Shown here one piece after another: positions 34,884 through 43,232 of a stretch of 64,000 nt of DNA (positions are counted from its first letter, which is position 1; each line of letters starts with the position of its first letter). The notes beneath the pieces are model-generated. The model saw nothing but the letters and a program-made list of their open reading frames with translations. It ran no database searches and had not been told where the DNA came from. The stretch comes from Jiangella sp. DSM 45060 (GTDB lineage: Bacteria > Actinomycetota > Actinomycetes > Jiangellales > Jiangellaceae). The translations under genes were made by a program, and so were the position numbers. The stretch lies in assembly GCF_900105175.1 (NCBI RefSeq), contig NZ_LT629771.1, positions 2,728,001 through 2,792,000 on the forward strand, in the 5' to 3' direction.

Positions 34884-37031
34884 TCACTCCTTCTCGGCCA
34901 GCTCGACGGCGGCCGTCTCGATGTGCTGCTCGCCGAGCAGCACGTGGCTCGCGGCACTGCCCAGCGGCACGAAACTGTCGTGGCTGGCGACCCGGGCGAT
35001 GCGGCCGTCGTAGCCGGACTCCACCAGCGCGGTGACGACACCCTCGCCGACGCCGCCGGAGTGCCGGGTCTCGTCGGCCACCAGCACCTTGCCGGTGAGG
35101 TTGGCCTCACGGACGATGTCCTCGACCGGCAGCGGCGCCAGCCAGCGCAGGTCCAGCACCTGGGCGGCGATGTCGCGCTCGGCCAGCCGCTTCGCGACCC
35201 GCAGGCTCATCGGCACGCCGTTGCCGAACGTGACGATGGTGAGGTCGGCCCCGGCGCCGTGCACGCGGGCCCGGCCGATCGGCGCGTGCTCGCCGGAGTC
35301 GGCCGCGAGCCACTCGCCGTCGCCGTCCTCGTGCAGGTCACGGGTGTGGTAGAGCGCGATCGGCTCGAGGAACGCCGACACCGTGCCGTCGACGGCGGCC
35401 GCGGCCAGGCAGCTGCGCAGCATGGCCGCCGCGTCGTCGCCGCGGGACGGGCAGGCGACCACCAGGCCGGGGATGTCGCGCAGCACCGCCACGCCGTTGT
35501 CGTTGTGGAAGTGCCCGCCGAAGCCGCGCTGGTAGGCGAGCCCGGCGATGCGGACGACCAGCGGGTTGCGGTACTGCCCGGTGGAGAAGAACGCCAGCGA
35601 CGCCGCCTCGCCGCGCAGCTGGTCCTCGGCGTTGTGCAGGTAGGCGAGGTACTGGATCTCCGGGACGGGGACCAGCCCGGCCAGCCCGGCGCCCAGCCCG
35701 AGGCCGAGGATCGACTGCTCGTCCAGCAGCGTGTCGAAGACCCGCGCGCGGCCGTGCTTGCGGGCCAGGCCGCGGGTGACGCCGTACACGCCGCCCTTGC
35801 GCCCGACGTCCTCGCCGAACACGACGACGCGGCGGTCGCGCTCGAGGGCGGCCGACAGCGTCGCGTTGATCGACTCGGCCAGCGTGGCCGGCTGCTCCGC
35901 GCGGGCCTCGTCGTACAGGGCGGCGGCGGCCCGGGCGACGGCGTCGGGCGTGCGCGGGGCGAGCGGCGCGACGATCTCCGTCGCCGAACCGAGTGTGCGG
36001 GCGCCGATCAACTCGTCGGCGGCGGCGTCGACCTCGGCGCGCAGCTCGCGGTACCGGGCGATGAGCTCGTCCGGGGTCGCGGCGCCGGACCCGACCAGCG
36101 CGCGGGCGGTGCCGAGGATCGGGTCGCGGGCGTGGTCGGCGGCGATCTCGGCCGGCGTGCGGTAGCCGATCTCGGCGTCGCTGCCGGCGTGGCCGAGGTA
36201 GCGGACGGTGCGCAGGTGCAGGAACGCGGGCTTGCGCTGCTCGCGGACGTAGCCGGCCGCCCGCCGGGCCGCCGTCAGCGCCGTCCTGGTGTCGGCGCCG
36301 TCGGCCTGGACGTAGGTGAGTCCGGGCCGCGACCCGTAGGACGTCTCGATCCAGCCGGCCGGGGTCGGGACGGAGATGCCGATGCCGTTGTCCTCGCAGA
36401 CGAACAGGATCGGCACCGGCAGCCCGCTGTACGCGGTGTTCAGGGCGGTGTTGACGGCACCGGCGGCGGTCGAGTGGTTCGCCGACGCGTCGCCGAACGA
36501 GCACACCACGACCGCGTCGTCCGGCCAGGCGGCTTCCACGCCGAGCCGGTGCGCGCGGTGCAGCGCGACCGCCAGCCCGACGGCGCGCGGCAGGTGCGAG
36601 GCGATGGTCGAGGTCTGCGGGATGATCGACAGCGCGGCGTGGCCGAACACCTTGTGCCGGCCGCCCGCGATCGGCTCGTCGGCTGCGCCCATGAGGCTCT
36701 GCAGCACGTCGCGGACCGGCGTGCTGCCGGGCACCTGGGCTGCCCGGGCGGCATAGAAGCCGCCCGAGCGGTAGTGCAGCAGCGCCGGGTCGCTCGGCCG
36801 CAGCGCCGTCGCGACCACGGCGTTCGACTCGTGACCGGCCGACCCGATGGTGTAGAAGCCGCGCCCGGCCGCCCGCAGCTCCCGCGCGACGACGTCCAGG
36901 TGCCGGCTGGTCACCTGGGCGTCGAAGATGCCGTGCAGGACGCCTTCGTCCTCGTCGCTCGCCGGCGCCGTGGCGGGCAGCGCCTCGATCGCCGTGAACA
37001 GCGCCTGCTCGAGCGCGGCCGGGGTGCTCAC
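34884..37031 (-). CDS. Fused alpha/beta 2-oxoacid dehydrogenase E1, possibly 2-oxoadipate-specific
   Basis: Thiamine-dependent decarboxylase of a 2-oxoacid dehydrogenase complex. 715 residues: the E1-alpha half has GSAGHESNAV and the TPP motif beginning CSFGDASANHSTAAGAVNTA and ending EDNGIG; the E1-beta half starts near ATLAESINATLSAALERDRR, with FGEDVGRKGGVYGVT. Alpha and beta are one chain. No E2 or E3 gene is nearby, so the complex must borrow them. Placement between aminoadipate semialdehyde dehydrogenase and glutaryl-CoA dehydrogenase suggests 2-oxoadipate; branched-chain oxoacids are an alternative. GTG overlaps the upstream stop (GTGA). Confidence 0.82.
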   Translation of the reverse strand: MSTPAALEQALFTAIEALPATAPASDEDEGVLHGIFDAQVTSRHLDVVARELRAAGRGFYTIGSAGHESNAVVATALRPSDPALLHYRSGGFYAARAAQVPGSTPVRDVLQSLMGAADEPIAGGRHKVFGHAALSIIPQTSTIASHLPRAVGLAVALHRAHRLGVEAAWPDDAVVVCSFGDASANHSTAAGAVNTALNTAYSGLPVPILFVCEDNGIGISVPTPAGWIETSYGSRPGLTYVQADGADTRTALTAARRAAGYVREQRKPAFLHLRTVRYLGHAGSDAEIGYRTPAEIAADHARDPILGTARALVGSGAATPDELIARYRELRAEVDAAADELIGARTLGSATEIVAPLAPRTPDAVARAAAALYDEARAEQPATLAESINATLSAALERDRRVVVFGEDVGRKGGVYGVTRGLARKHGRARVFDTLLDEQSILGLGLGAGLAGLVPVPEIQYLAYLHNAEDQLRGEAASLAFFSTGQYRNPLVVRIAGLAYQRGFGGHFHNDNGVAVLRDIPGLVVACPSRGDDAAAMLRSCLAAAAVDGTVSAFLEPIALYHTRDLHEDGDGEWLAADSGEHAPIGRARVHGAGADLTIVTFGNGVPMSLRVAKRLAERDIAAQVLDLRWLAPLPVEDIVREANLTGKVLVADETRHSGGVGEGVVTALVESGYDGRIARVASHDSFVPLGSAASHVLLGEQHIETAAVELAEKE

Positions 37032-38578
37032 GACTCGTCGAGCCGGAAGCCGAGGTCGGCGTCGAGGTCGGCGACGTCCATCTGCGCCTTCTGCAGCCGC
37101 CCGGAGTAGTCCCAGTTCACCGACTGCCAGCGGGTGAACTGGTCGAGCACCCAGATGCCGGACTGCCGCGACCCGTTGCCCGACTTGCCGTTGCCGCCGA
37201 ACGGCAGGTGCGCCTCGGCGCCGGACGTCGAGTTGTTGATGCTGACCATGCCGGCGGAGATGCCGCGCCGGTACGCGAACGCGTCGGCCGGGTCGGTCGT
37301 GTAGATGCTGCTCGACAGGCCGTAGCCGGGTGCGTTGGCGAGGTCGATGGCCTCGTCCAGCGTGCTGTAGGACGTGACGCCGACGATGGGGCCGAACGTC
37401 TCCTGGTCGAACAGCTCGTCGCCGGGACGCACGCCGTCGACCACCACCGGGTGGTAGAAGAGGCCCTTCGCGGGGTCGCCGACGAAGCCGGCGCGCGGGT
37501 TGGCGCTGGTGATGCGGCCGACCGGGCCGTGCACGGTGTGCTGGGGCTGCACCCAGCCGAGGAACTTCTCGTACCGCTCGGCGAACTTCGCGTCGAGCAG
37601 CGGGCCCATCAGGACGTCCTGGCTCGGGTCGCCGACGGCGGCCGCGTCGACCGCCGCGGTGAACCGGCGCAGGAACTCGTCGTGCAGCGACTCGTGCACG
37701 ATGACCGTCCCCAGCGACGTGCAGCGCTGGCCGGCCGTGCCGAAGCCGCTGAACAGCGCGCCCTCGACGGCGAGGTCGAGGTCGGCGCTCGGCGCGACGA
37801 CCAGGGGGTTCTTGCCGCCCAGCTCGAGGCAGGCCGTCTGCAGGTGCCGGCCGGTGAGCGCGCCGATCTCGCGTCCGACCTCGGACGAGCCGGTGAAGCC
37901 GACCTTGTCGACGTAGCCGAGCTCCAGCGACTCCTGCAGGCCGGCGTAGGTCTCGGCGCCGTCGGCGTGCACGATGTTGAACACGCCGTCGGGCAGCCCG
38001 CCGCCCTTGACGAACAGGTCGTGGAAGGCGTTGGAGACGACCGCGGAGTACTCGGCCGGCTTCCAGACGATGGTGTTGCCGGTGAGCAGCGCCGGGACGA
38101 TGTACCAGGACGGCACCGCGACCGGGAAGTTGCCGGCGGTGATGACGGCGACCGTGCCGACCGGGTTGCGGAACGTGAACAGCTGCTTGTCGGGCATCTC
38201 GCTGGGGACCGTCTGGCCGTACAGCCGGCGGCCCTCGCCGAGGAAGAAGTCGCAGGTGTCGACGATCTCGCGGACCTCGCCGAGCGCCTCGGCGTACGGT
38301 TTGCCGATCTCGCGGGTGACCAGCCGGGCCAGGCTCTCGGCGTTCTCCTCGACGACGCGGCCGATGTGGGCGATGGCCCGGCCGCGGACCGGCGCCGGGA
38401 CGTCGGCCCACGCCCGCTGGGCGTTGCGGGCGACGACGGCGGCGGCGGTGAAGATGCGCCCCGGTGCGAGGCTCACCTCGCCGACGACCTCGTCGAGGTC
38501 CGCGGGGTTGAGGCTGGCGACAGTACGGTCGCCGGGGACGGCCTGGCCGTCGACGACCGAGGTGACAGTGCGGGTCAT
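37028..38578 (-). CDS. Aldehyde dehydrogenase, probable L-aminoadipate-semialdehyde dehydrogenase
   Basis: Oxidises an aldehyde to an acid with NAD(P). 516 residues with NAD-binding TAGNFPVAVPSW and GFTGSSEVGREIG, catalytic Glu in LELGGKNPLVV and Cys in GQRCTS. The family resembles the piperideine-6-carboxylate/alpha-aminoadipic semialdehyde dehydrogenases. Located directly after the lysine 6-aminotransferase gene, whose product is that semialdehyde, so the substrate assignment is strong by context. Confidence 0.87.
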   Translation of the reverse strand: MTRTVTSVVDGQAVPGDRTVASLNPADLDEVVGEVSLAPGRIFTAAAVVARNAQRAWADVPAPVRGRAIAHIGRVVEENAESLARLVTREIGKPYAEALGEVREIVDTCDFFLGEGRRLYGQTVPSEMPDKQLFTFRNPVGTVAVITAGNFPVAVPSWYIVPALLTGNTIVWKPAEYSAVVSNAFHDLFVKGGGLPDGVFNIVHADGAETYAGLQESLELGYVDKVGFTGSSEVGREIGALTGRHLQTACLELGGKNPLVVAPSADLDLAVEGALFSGFGTAGQRCTSLGTVIVHESLHDEFLRRFTAAVDAAAVGDPSQDVLMGPLLDAKFAERYEKFLGWVQPQHTVHGPVGRITSANPRAGFVGDPAKGLFYHPVVVDGVRPGDELFDQETFGPIVGVTSYSTLDEAIDLANAPGYGLSSSIYTTDPADAFAYRRGISAGMVSINNSTSGAEAHLPFGGNGKSGNGSRQSGIWVLDQFTRWQSVNWDYSGRLQKAQMDVADLDADLGFRLDES

Positions 38579-38598
38579 CGGTGGTTCTGCTCCTCGGT

Positions 38599-39942
38599 TC
38601 AGACGTTGGCGGACTGACGGGCGACGACGCGGCCGAACGCCGCGACGGCGAGGTCGATCTCATCATCGGTCACCGACAGGGCGGGACGGAAGCGGATCGC
38701 CCGCTCGCCGCACGGCAGCGCGAGCACCTGCTCGTTCTCACGCAGGTCCGCGACGACCGCGTTCCGCGTGGCCGCGTCGGGCAGGTCGGCGGCGACCATG
38801 AGGCCGCGGCCGCGCACGTTGCCGACCGTGCCGCCGGTTTCGGCGGCGACCGCGCGCAGGCCGGCGAGGAACCGCTCGCCCTTCGGGCCGGCCGCCTCGA
38901 TCAGCCCGTCCTGCTCGATCAGCTCCAGCAGCCGGCGCGACCGGACCATGTCGGCCAGCCCGCCGCCCCACGTCGAGTTGATGCGGCCCGACACCTCGAA
39001 CACGTTGTCGGCGACCTCGTCCACGCGCCCGCCGGCCATGATGCCGCCGACCTGCACCTTCTTCGAGAACGCGACGATGTCGGGCTGCAGGCCGAGCTGC
39101 TGGTAGGCCCACGCCGTGCCCGTCGTGCCGGTGCCCGTCTGCACCTCGTCGACGATGAACAGCGCGTCGTGCTCGTGCACCAGTGCCTGCATGGCCTGCA
39201 GGAACTCCGGACGCATGTGGTTGTCGCCGCCCTCGCCCTGAATCGGCTCGCAGATGAACGCGGCGATGTCGTGCGGGTGCTGCTCGAAGGCGCGCTTGGC
39301 CTGGTCGAGGGCGTGCTGCTCGGCGGCCTCGACCTCGGCCAGGTGCTCCTCGAGCGGGAACGTGATGGCCGGGACGTCGATGCGCGGCCAGTCGAACTGG
39401 GGGAACCGGGCGGTCTTGTTCGGCTCGGTGTTCGTCAGCGACATGGTGTAGCCGCTGCGGCCGTGGAAGGCCTTCGTCAGGTGCATGATCTTCGTGCCCA
39501 GCGCGGCGTCGCGGCCGTGGGCCTCGTTGTGCCGGCTCTTCCAGTCGAACGCGACCTTCAGCGCGTTCTCGACGGCGAGCGCGCCGCCCTCGACGAAGAA
39601 CAGGTGCGGCAGCCGCAGGTCGCCGAGGACGCGCGCGAACGTCTCGGTGAACTCGGCGAGGTGCACCGAGTAGACGTCGGAGTTGGCCGGCTTGTTCGCC
39701 GCCACGCGCGCCAGCAGCTCCATGAACGCCGGATCGTCGACCAGCCCGGGCGGGTTGCAGCCCAGCGGCGCGGACGCGAAGAACGTGTACATGTCGAGGT
39801 ACCGCTTCCCGTCCCGCGCGTCGACCAGCCAACTGCCCTGGCTGGCGTCGGTGTCGAGGACGAGCTTGAAGCCGTCTGTGAGCAGGTGCCTGCCCAGAAC
39901 CTCGTGGACCTCGCCGGCGGTGATGGTGAGCTGTTCGGCCAC
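38599..39942 (-). CDS. lat: L-lysine 6-aminotransferase
   Basis: Transfers the epsilon-amino group of lysine to 2-oxoglutarate, giving aminoadipate semialdehyde (piperideine-6-carboxylate). 447 residues, class III PLP aminotransferase: FFVEGGALAVENALK, AFHGRSGYTMS, IVDEVQTGTGTTG and the PLP Lys in AFSKKVQVGG. The VEGGALAVENALK form is typical of Lat. GTG 39942 follows AGGAGG by ten bases. First gene of the lysine operon, with an inverted repeat over its promoter. The same enzyme serves beta-lactam synthesis in some actinomycetes, but no such genes are present here. Confidence 0.9.
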   Translation of the reverse strand: MAEQLTITAGEVHEVLGRHLLTDGFKLVLDTDASQGSWLVDARDGKRYLDMYTFFASAPLGCNPPGLVDDPAFMELLARVAANKPANSDVYSVHLAEFTETFARVLGDLRLPHLFFVEGGALAVENALKVAFDWKSRHNEAHGRDAALGTKIMHLTKAFHGRSGYTMSLTNTEPNKTARFPQFDWPRIDVPAITFPLEEHLAEVEAAEQHALDQAKRAFEQHPHDIAAFICEPIQGEGGDNHMRPEFLQAMQALVHEHDALFIVDEVQTGTGTTGTAWAYQQLGLQPDIVAFSKKVQVGGIMAGGRVDEVADNVFEVSGRINSTWGGGLADMVRSRRLLELIEQDGLIEAAGPKGERFLAGLRAVAAETGGTVGNVRGRGLMVAADLPDAATRNAVVADLRENEQVLALPCGERAIRFRPALSVTDDEIDLAVAAFGRVVARQSANV

Positions 39943-40011
39943 GATCGGTGAACCTCCTCGAACCCGGTACGGTGACAGAAGACGTCCCTCGTGAGGCTCG
40001 CCTTGACGTAA

Positions 40012-40042
40012 TTCTTGCGTTGATTCGCAGTTAGGGCAAGAA
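40012..40042 (-). promoter_or_regulatory. Candidate promoter and operator of the lysine operon
   Basis: On the minus strand TTGCCC, a 17-base spacer and AAGAAT form a promoter-like pair, about 60 bases before the ribosome binding site of lat. The arms of an inverted repeat, TTCTTGC and GCAAGAA, overlap the two boxes, a layout typical of a repressor site. Confidence 0.5.
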
Positions 40043-40744
40043 GACATCCCGCTGAAGGAGGACGGTGTCGAGCCAGCGGCCGTGCTTGTGCCCGACCGCG
40101 GTCAGACGGCCGGCCTCGGCGAAGCCGAGCGCCCGGTGCAGGGCGAGCGACGGGCTCGGGTTGGGGCTCGCGGCCGCACCCTCGTCGGTGCCGCCGGTCG
40201 TGCCGCCGGTCGTGCCGCCGGTCGTGCCGCCGGTCGTGCCGCCGGCCGCGCCGTCGGTCGCGTCCCCGTGGATGCGTCGGTCCGTGCTGGCGCCGGCGGC
40301 TTCGTCGGCGGCTCGGCCCGCGCCCTCGCCGATGCCTCTGTCTGCGCCCTCGTCGACGACGACGGCGATCAGCCGGCGCACCCCGGCCGTAGCGCAGGCC
40401 TCCAGGAGTGCCGTCATCAGCGCCCGGCCGAGGCCGCGTCCCGTGTGTGCGGGGGAGAGGTAGACGGTGTTCTCGGCGGTGTGCCGGTAGGCGGGCTTGG
40501 GTCGCCACGGTGCGGCGTAGGCATAGCCCACGACCGTTCCGCCCGCGTCGGCGACGAGGAACGGCAGGCCGCGGGCTTCGAGGTCGGCCAGCTTGTCCGC
40601 CCAGTCGGCAACCGTCGGCGGCGTCTCCTCGAACGTGACGACGCTGGTGCACACGTAGTGGGCGAAGATCGCCGCGACGGCGGGCAGGTCGGCGGTGCGG
40701 GCGGGGCGGACGGTCGCGCCTGCAGATTCGCTATAGAGAACCAC
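40031..40744 (-). CDS. GNAT acetyltransferase (phosphinothricin acetyltransferase-like) with repeat insertion
   Basis: 237 residues; the usual length is about 170. The fold is recognisable: PARTADLPAVAAIFAHYV at the N-terminus, TFEETPPTV, LVADAGGTVVGYAYAAPWR, acetyl-CoA loop HTGRGLGRAL (100-109) and ALHRALGFAEAGRL. Between beta strand 5 (RRLIAVVV) and the SLALHRALGF helix lies an extra segment of about 65 residues (131-196), Gly/Ala/Thr/Asp-rich, including (GGTT)n coded by 12-bp tandem repeats. GTG 40744 has a TATAAT box five bases upstream and is divergent from the XRE regulator. Confidence 0.85.
   Translation of the reverse strand: MVLYSESAGATVRPARTADLPAVAAIFAHYVCTSVVTFEETPPTVADWADKLADLEARGLPFLVADAGGTVVGYAYAAPWRPKPAYRHTAENTVYLSPAHTGRGLGRALMTALLEACATAGVRRLIAVVVDEGADRGIGEGAGRAADEAAGASTDRRIHGDATDGAAGGTTGGTTGGTTGGTTGGTDEGAAASPNPSPSLALHRALGFAEAGRLTAVGHKHGRWLDTVLLQRDVFLP
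40189..40248. repeat. 12-bp tandem repeat inside the acetyltransferase gene
   Basis: Five consecutive units of TGCCGCCGGTCG (the last with one change), coding GGTT repeats on the minus strand. In-frame copy-number change is possible without breaking the gene. Confidence 0.9.
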
Positions 40745-40749
40745 ACCTC

Positions 40750-40757
40750 ATTATAGT
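40750..40757. promoter_or_regulatory. Overlapping divergent -10 boxes
   Basis: Plus-strand TATAGT (40752-40757) lies six bases before ATG 40764, and minus-strand TATAAT (40755-40750) lies five bases before GTG 40744. The two boxes share the TATA core and neither gene has a leader, so one short sequence drives two opposed leaderless transcripts. Confidence 0.7.
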
Positions 40758-40763
40758 GAACGC

Positions 40764-41324
40764 ATGGATCTCGTCGCGCTCGGCCGCCGCATCACCGATG
40801 CCCGCTTGCAACGGTCGTTGCCGATGACCGCGCTGGCCGAGCGGGCCGGCGTCAGCGCCAGCATGCTGTGGTCGGTCGAGCGCGGCCGCAAGGCGCCGAC
40901 GGTCGTCGTGCTGGACCGGATCGCCCGGGCGCTCGGCACGCCGATGTCCGCGCTCCTCGACCCTGACGACGTCCCGCGGGTGATCGTCCGCCGCGCCGCC
41001 GACCACGACGTCGCCGTCGCCCCGGACGGCTGGCGGCGCACGATCCTGACGCCGGTCGTGCCGGGGGTGAACTTCGAGTGGGTGCGGACCGAACTGCCGC
41101 CCGGTTCCGCACCCGGCGAGTACCCGGCCTACGCGGCGGGGTCGCACGAGTACGTGGTCGTCGAGTCCGGCCGCCTCCACCTCACCCTCGGCGACGACGA
41201 GCACGACCTCACCGCCGGCGACTCGATCTACTTCGCCGCCGACGTGCCGCACACCTACGCCAACCCAGGGGACGAGCCGTGCTCGTACCACGTGGCCGCG
41301 CTGATCATGCGACCTCGCCACTGA
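40764..41324 (+). CDS. XRE-family regulator with cupin sensor domain
   Basis: 186 residues: HTH_XRE at about 5-62 (GRRITDARLQRSLPMTALAE, VSASMLWSVERGRKAP), then a cupin barrel with SHEYVVVESGRLHLTLGDDE and the metal-site-like PHTYANPGDEPC. Such proteins often sense small metabolites and repress nearby transport or catabolic genes. It overlaps promoters with the divergent acetyltransferase gene, the likely target. The lysine operon lies just beyond and is another possible target. Confidence 0.9.
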   Translation: MDLVALGRRITDARLQRSLPMTALAERAGVSASMLWSVERGRKAPTVVVLDRIARALGTPMSALLDPDDVPRVIVRRAADHDVAVAPDGWRRTILTPVVPGVNFEWVRTELPPGSAPGEYPAYAAGSHEYVVVESGRLHLTLGDDEHDLTAGDSIYFAADVPHTYANPGDEPCSYHVAALIMRPRH

Positions 41325-41510
41325 CCGCACGGCCCCGCCGCTGGCTCCTCGCCGTCGTCGATCGTGCACCCGCCGCTGACCAAGCCGACATCGTTAGTGG
41401 CCCAGCGGCGGAGCGACCGATCGGCCGCGGCGTCCTGGCGGCAAGTGGGCTCAGCGGACTGGGCGCCTGCGCCGCTCGACAGGCTCAGCCTGCTCCGGAG
41501 GGTAGCTCAG

Positions 41511-41686
41511 CCCGCTCGTCAGCCTCGGCCCGGCCGCCAGCTTCGGCCCGGCGGGTAGCTCGGCCCGGCGGGTAGCTCGGCCCGCTCGTCAGCCTCGGCC
41601 CGCTCGTCAGCCTCGGCCCGCTCGTCAGCCTCGGCCCGGCGGGTAGCTCGGCCCGGCGGGTAGCTCGGCCCGCTCGTCAGCCTCGG
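41511..41686. repeat. 17/18-bp tandem minisatellite array
   Basis: Ten contiguous units: five of CCCGCTCGTCAGCCTCGG (18), four of CCCGGCGGGTAGCTCGG (17) and one of CCCGGCCGCCAGCTTCGG (18), in the order A C B B A A A B B A. Degenerate units extend a little on both sides. The mixed 17/18 length excludes a coding repeat. The 557-base gap between the XRE gene and the AlkZ-like gene holds nothing else recognisable. Confidence 0.9.
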
Positions 41687-41881
41687 CCGGACCGCCAGTT
41701 CGGGCCGACCGCAGCGTGGGCCGAGGGGTTTGCCGGCCGTCCCATCGATCGATTGACGCGCCTGTGCCTGCGCTCGTGCTCAGGTGCGGCAAACTCCGAG
41801 TGACGGGGAAGACAGAGCGCTGACGGGTAACCCGCCGCCCGCAGGGGAGCGGCGGCGATAGCTCTGGAAGCACGTGAGTTC

Positions 41882-43171
41882 TCATTCGACGGGCATCACC
41901 CGCACTTCCGCCGCAGCCGCAATAGTGACCGGATCGGCGGCCGGGGCCGCAGCCGCCGCCGCGGCCCCGGAGGCAGCCGCGCCCGCATTCGGATTGGCAG
42001 CCGTCGCCCCGGCTGATGCGGGATCGGCAGCCGCGGGCATTGACGATCCAGCTGCGGCCGCCGCCGCTGGATCAGCGGCCGGAACCTCGGGCGCAGGAGC
42101 AGGCCCCGACTGGTCCGACCGGGCGAACGCCAGCAGCGCCCGTCCCTCCGCCTCGACCTCGGCCGTCTCGGCAACGGTGAGCGGCCGGTACGGCGTGACG
42201 GCGAGCACTCCGTCCTCGATCCGCCACCAGCCGGCGACCTCGCCGTCGACGAGGAGGGCGTGCGGCACCACGCCGTTGCGGCGGTTCATGCGCTTGCGCG
42301 ACACGTCGTCGATGATGCGGGTGCGGTCGGCGTGGGAGCGGAGCACGTTGTCGAAGTCGGGCAGGAACCGGACCGGCGCCGGGGTGTCGGCCGGCGGGCG
42401 GGGCGCGTCGGGGAGGTCGAACAGCTCGCGGCCGGCTTCGTCGCGGAACACTCGCAGCGACGGGCGCAGCGGCTCGACGACCTCGCGCAACCGGGTCAGC
42501 CCGCACCACGTCTGCACGTCGGCGACCGAGGCCGGGCCGAAGGAGCCGAGGTAGCGGAGCACGAACTCGGCCGGCGACGGGGCGGGGTCGAGCGGGCGGC
42601 CGAGCCAGCGCTCGATGGTCGTCAGGCGGGTCTGGCCGCTCTGCCCCCAGACCGCACGGGGCGGCACCTGCACCAACGCCAGCAGGCCGCGCGCCGCGTG
42701 GGCGAGGTGCGTCGCCTCGACGGACGGCCAGGACGGGGCGAGCAGAGCGCCGAGCTCGGCCATGGTGCGCGGCTCGGCGTCGAGAAGCGCCCGGGCGGCC
42801 GTGGCGACGGGGGCGAGGTCGACGCCGGCGAGGGCGCGGGCGTGCAGGGAATTGGTGCGCAGGTCGGCGTCGTACAGCGGCTGCACCCACGGCCGCAGCG
42901 CCAGGGCGTCGGACGCGGAGAGGAGGTGAATGGTGCCGCGCTGCGCCGCGATGCGCACCACCGACCGGTCGAGCAGCAGGCCGGCGAGCGCGGACGGCCG
43001 GAACCCGCGCAGCCGCGACCACAGCTGGTAGTACGGCGAGAACGGCTGCTGCGCCTGCAGGCCGCCGAGATGCTCGACCACCGAGAGCACGGGACGATCG
43101 GCGCGCGCGAGCAGCAGCTGCCGGGCCAGGGTGGCGCGGCCCAGCTGGCGGCGGGTCAGGACGTCGGACAT
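41882..43171 (-). CDS. AlkZ-like winged-helix DNA glycosylase family protein
   Basis: 429 residues, HTH_42 family, whose members include glycosylases that unhook DNA crosslinks (AlkZ, YcaQ). The family QxQ catalytic motif appears as GGLQAQQP (Gln39 and Gln41). Tandem winged helices follow (ALAGLLLDRSVVRIAAQRGT, IERWLGRPLDP). The last strand AEVRVMPVE is split from the rest by an Ala/Pro-rich insertion of about 65 residues (about 355-420). Start at ATG 43171. It may repair alkylated or crosslinked DNA; other family members have unknown substrates. Confidence 0.83.
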   Translation of the reverse strand: MSDVLTRRQLGRATLARQLLLARADRPVLSVVEHLGGLQAQQPFSPYYQLWSRLRGFRPSALAGLLLDRSVVRIAAQRGTIHLLSASDALALRPWVQPLYDADLRTNSLHARALAGVDLAPVATAARALLDAEPRTMAELGALLAPSWPSVEATHLAHAARGLLALVQVPPRAVWGQSGQTRLTTIERWLGRPLDPAPSPAEFVLRYLGSFGPASVADVQTWCGLTRLREVVEPLRPSLRVFRDEAGRELFDLPDAPRPPADTPAPVRFLPDFDNVLRSHADRTRIIDDVSRKRMNRRNGVVPHALLVDGEVAGWWRIEDGVLAVTPYRPLTVAETAEVEAEGRALLAFARSDQSGPAPAPEVPAADPAAAAAAGSSMPAAADPASAGATAANPNAGAAASGAAAAAAAPAADPVTIAAAAEVRVMPVE

Positions 43172-43232
43172 GGGGCTAGCCTCTCGCGACCCACCGACAA
43201 GGTCGCGCGGGGAGGCAGGGAGAATCGGCGAG

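Noticed and set aside
38599-39942. Lysine 6-aminotransferase as part of beta-lactam (cephamycin) synthesis
   Set aside because: No pcbAB, pcbC or related genes in the window; the downstream genes fit lysine catabolism.
41330-41575. Short plus-strand frames between the XRE gene and the repeat array
   Set aside because: Composition is repeat-derived and no ribosome binding site or leaderless box precedes them.
41511-41686. Possible CRISPR array
   Set aside because: Units are contiguous 17/18-base repeats with no unique spacers and no cas genes nearby.
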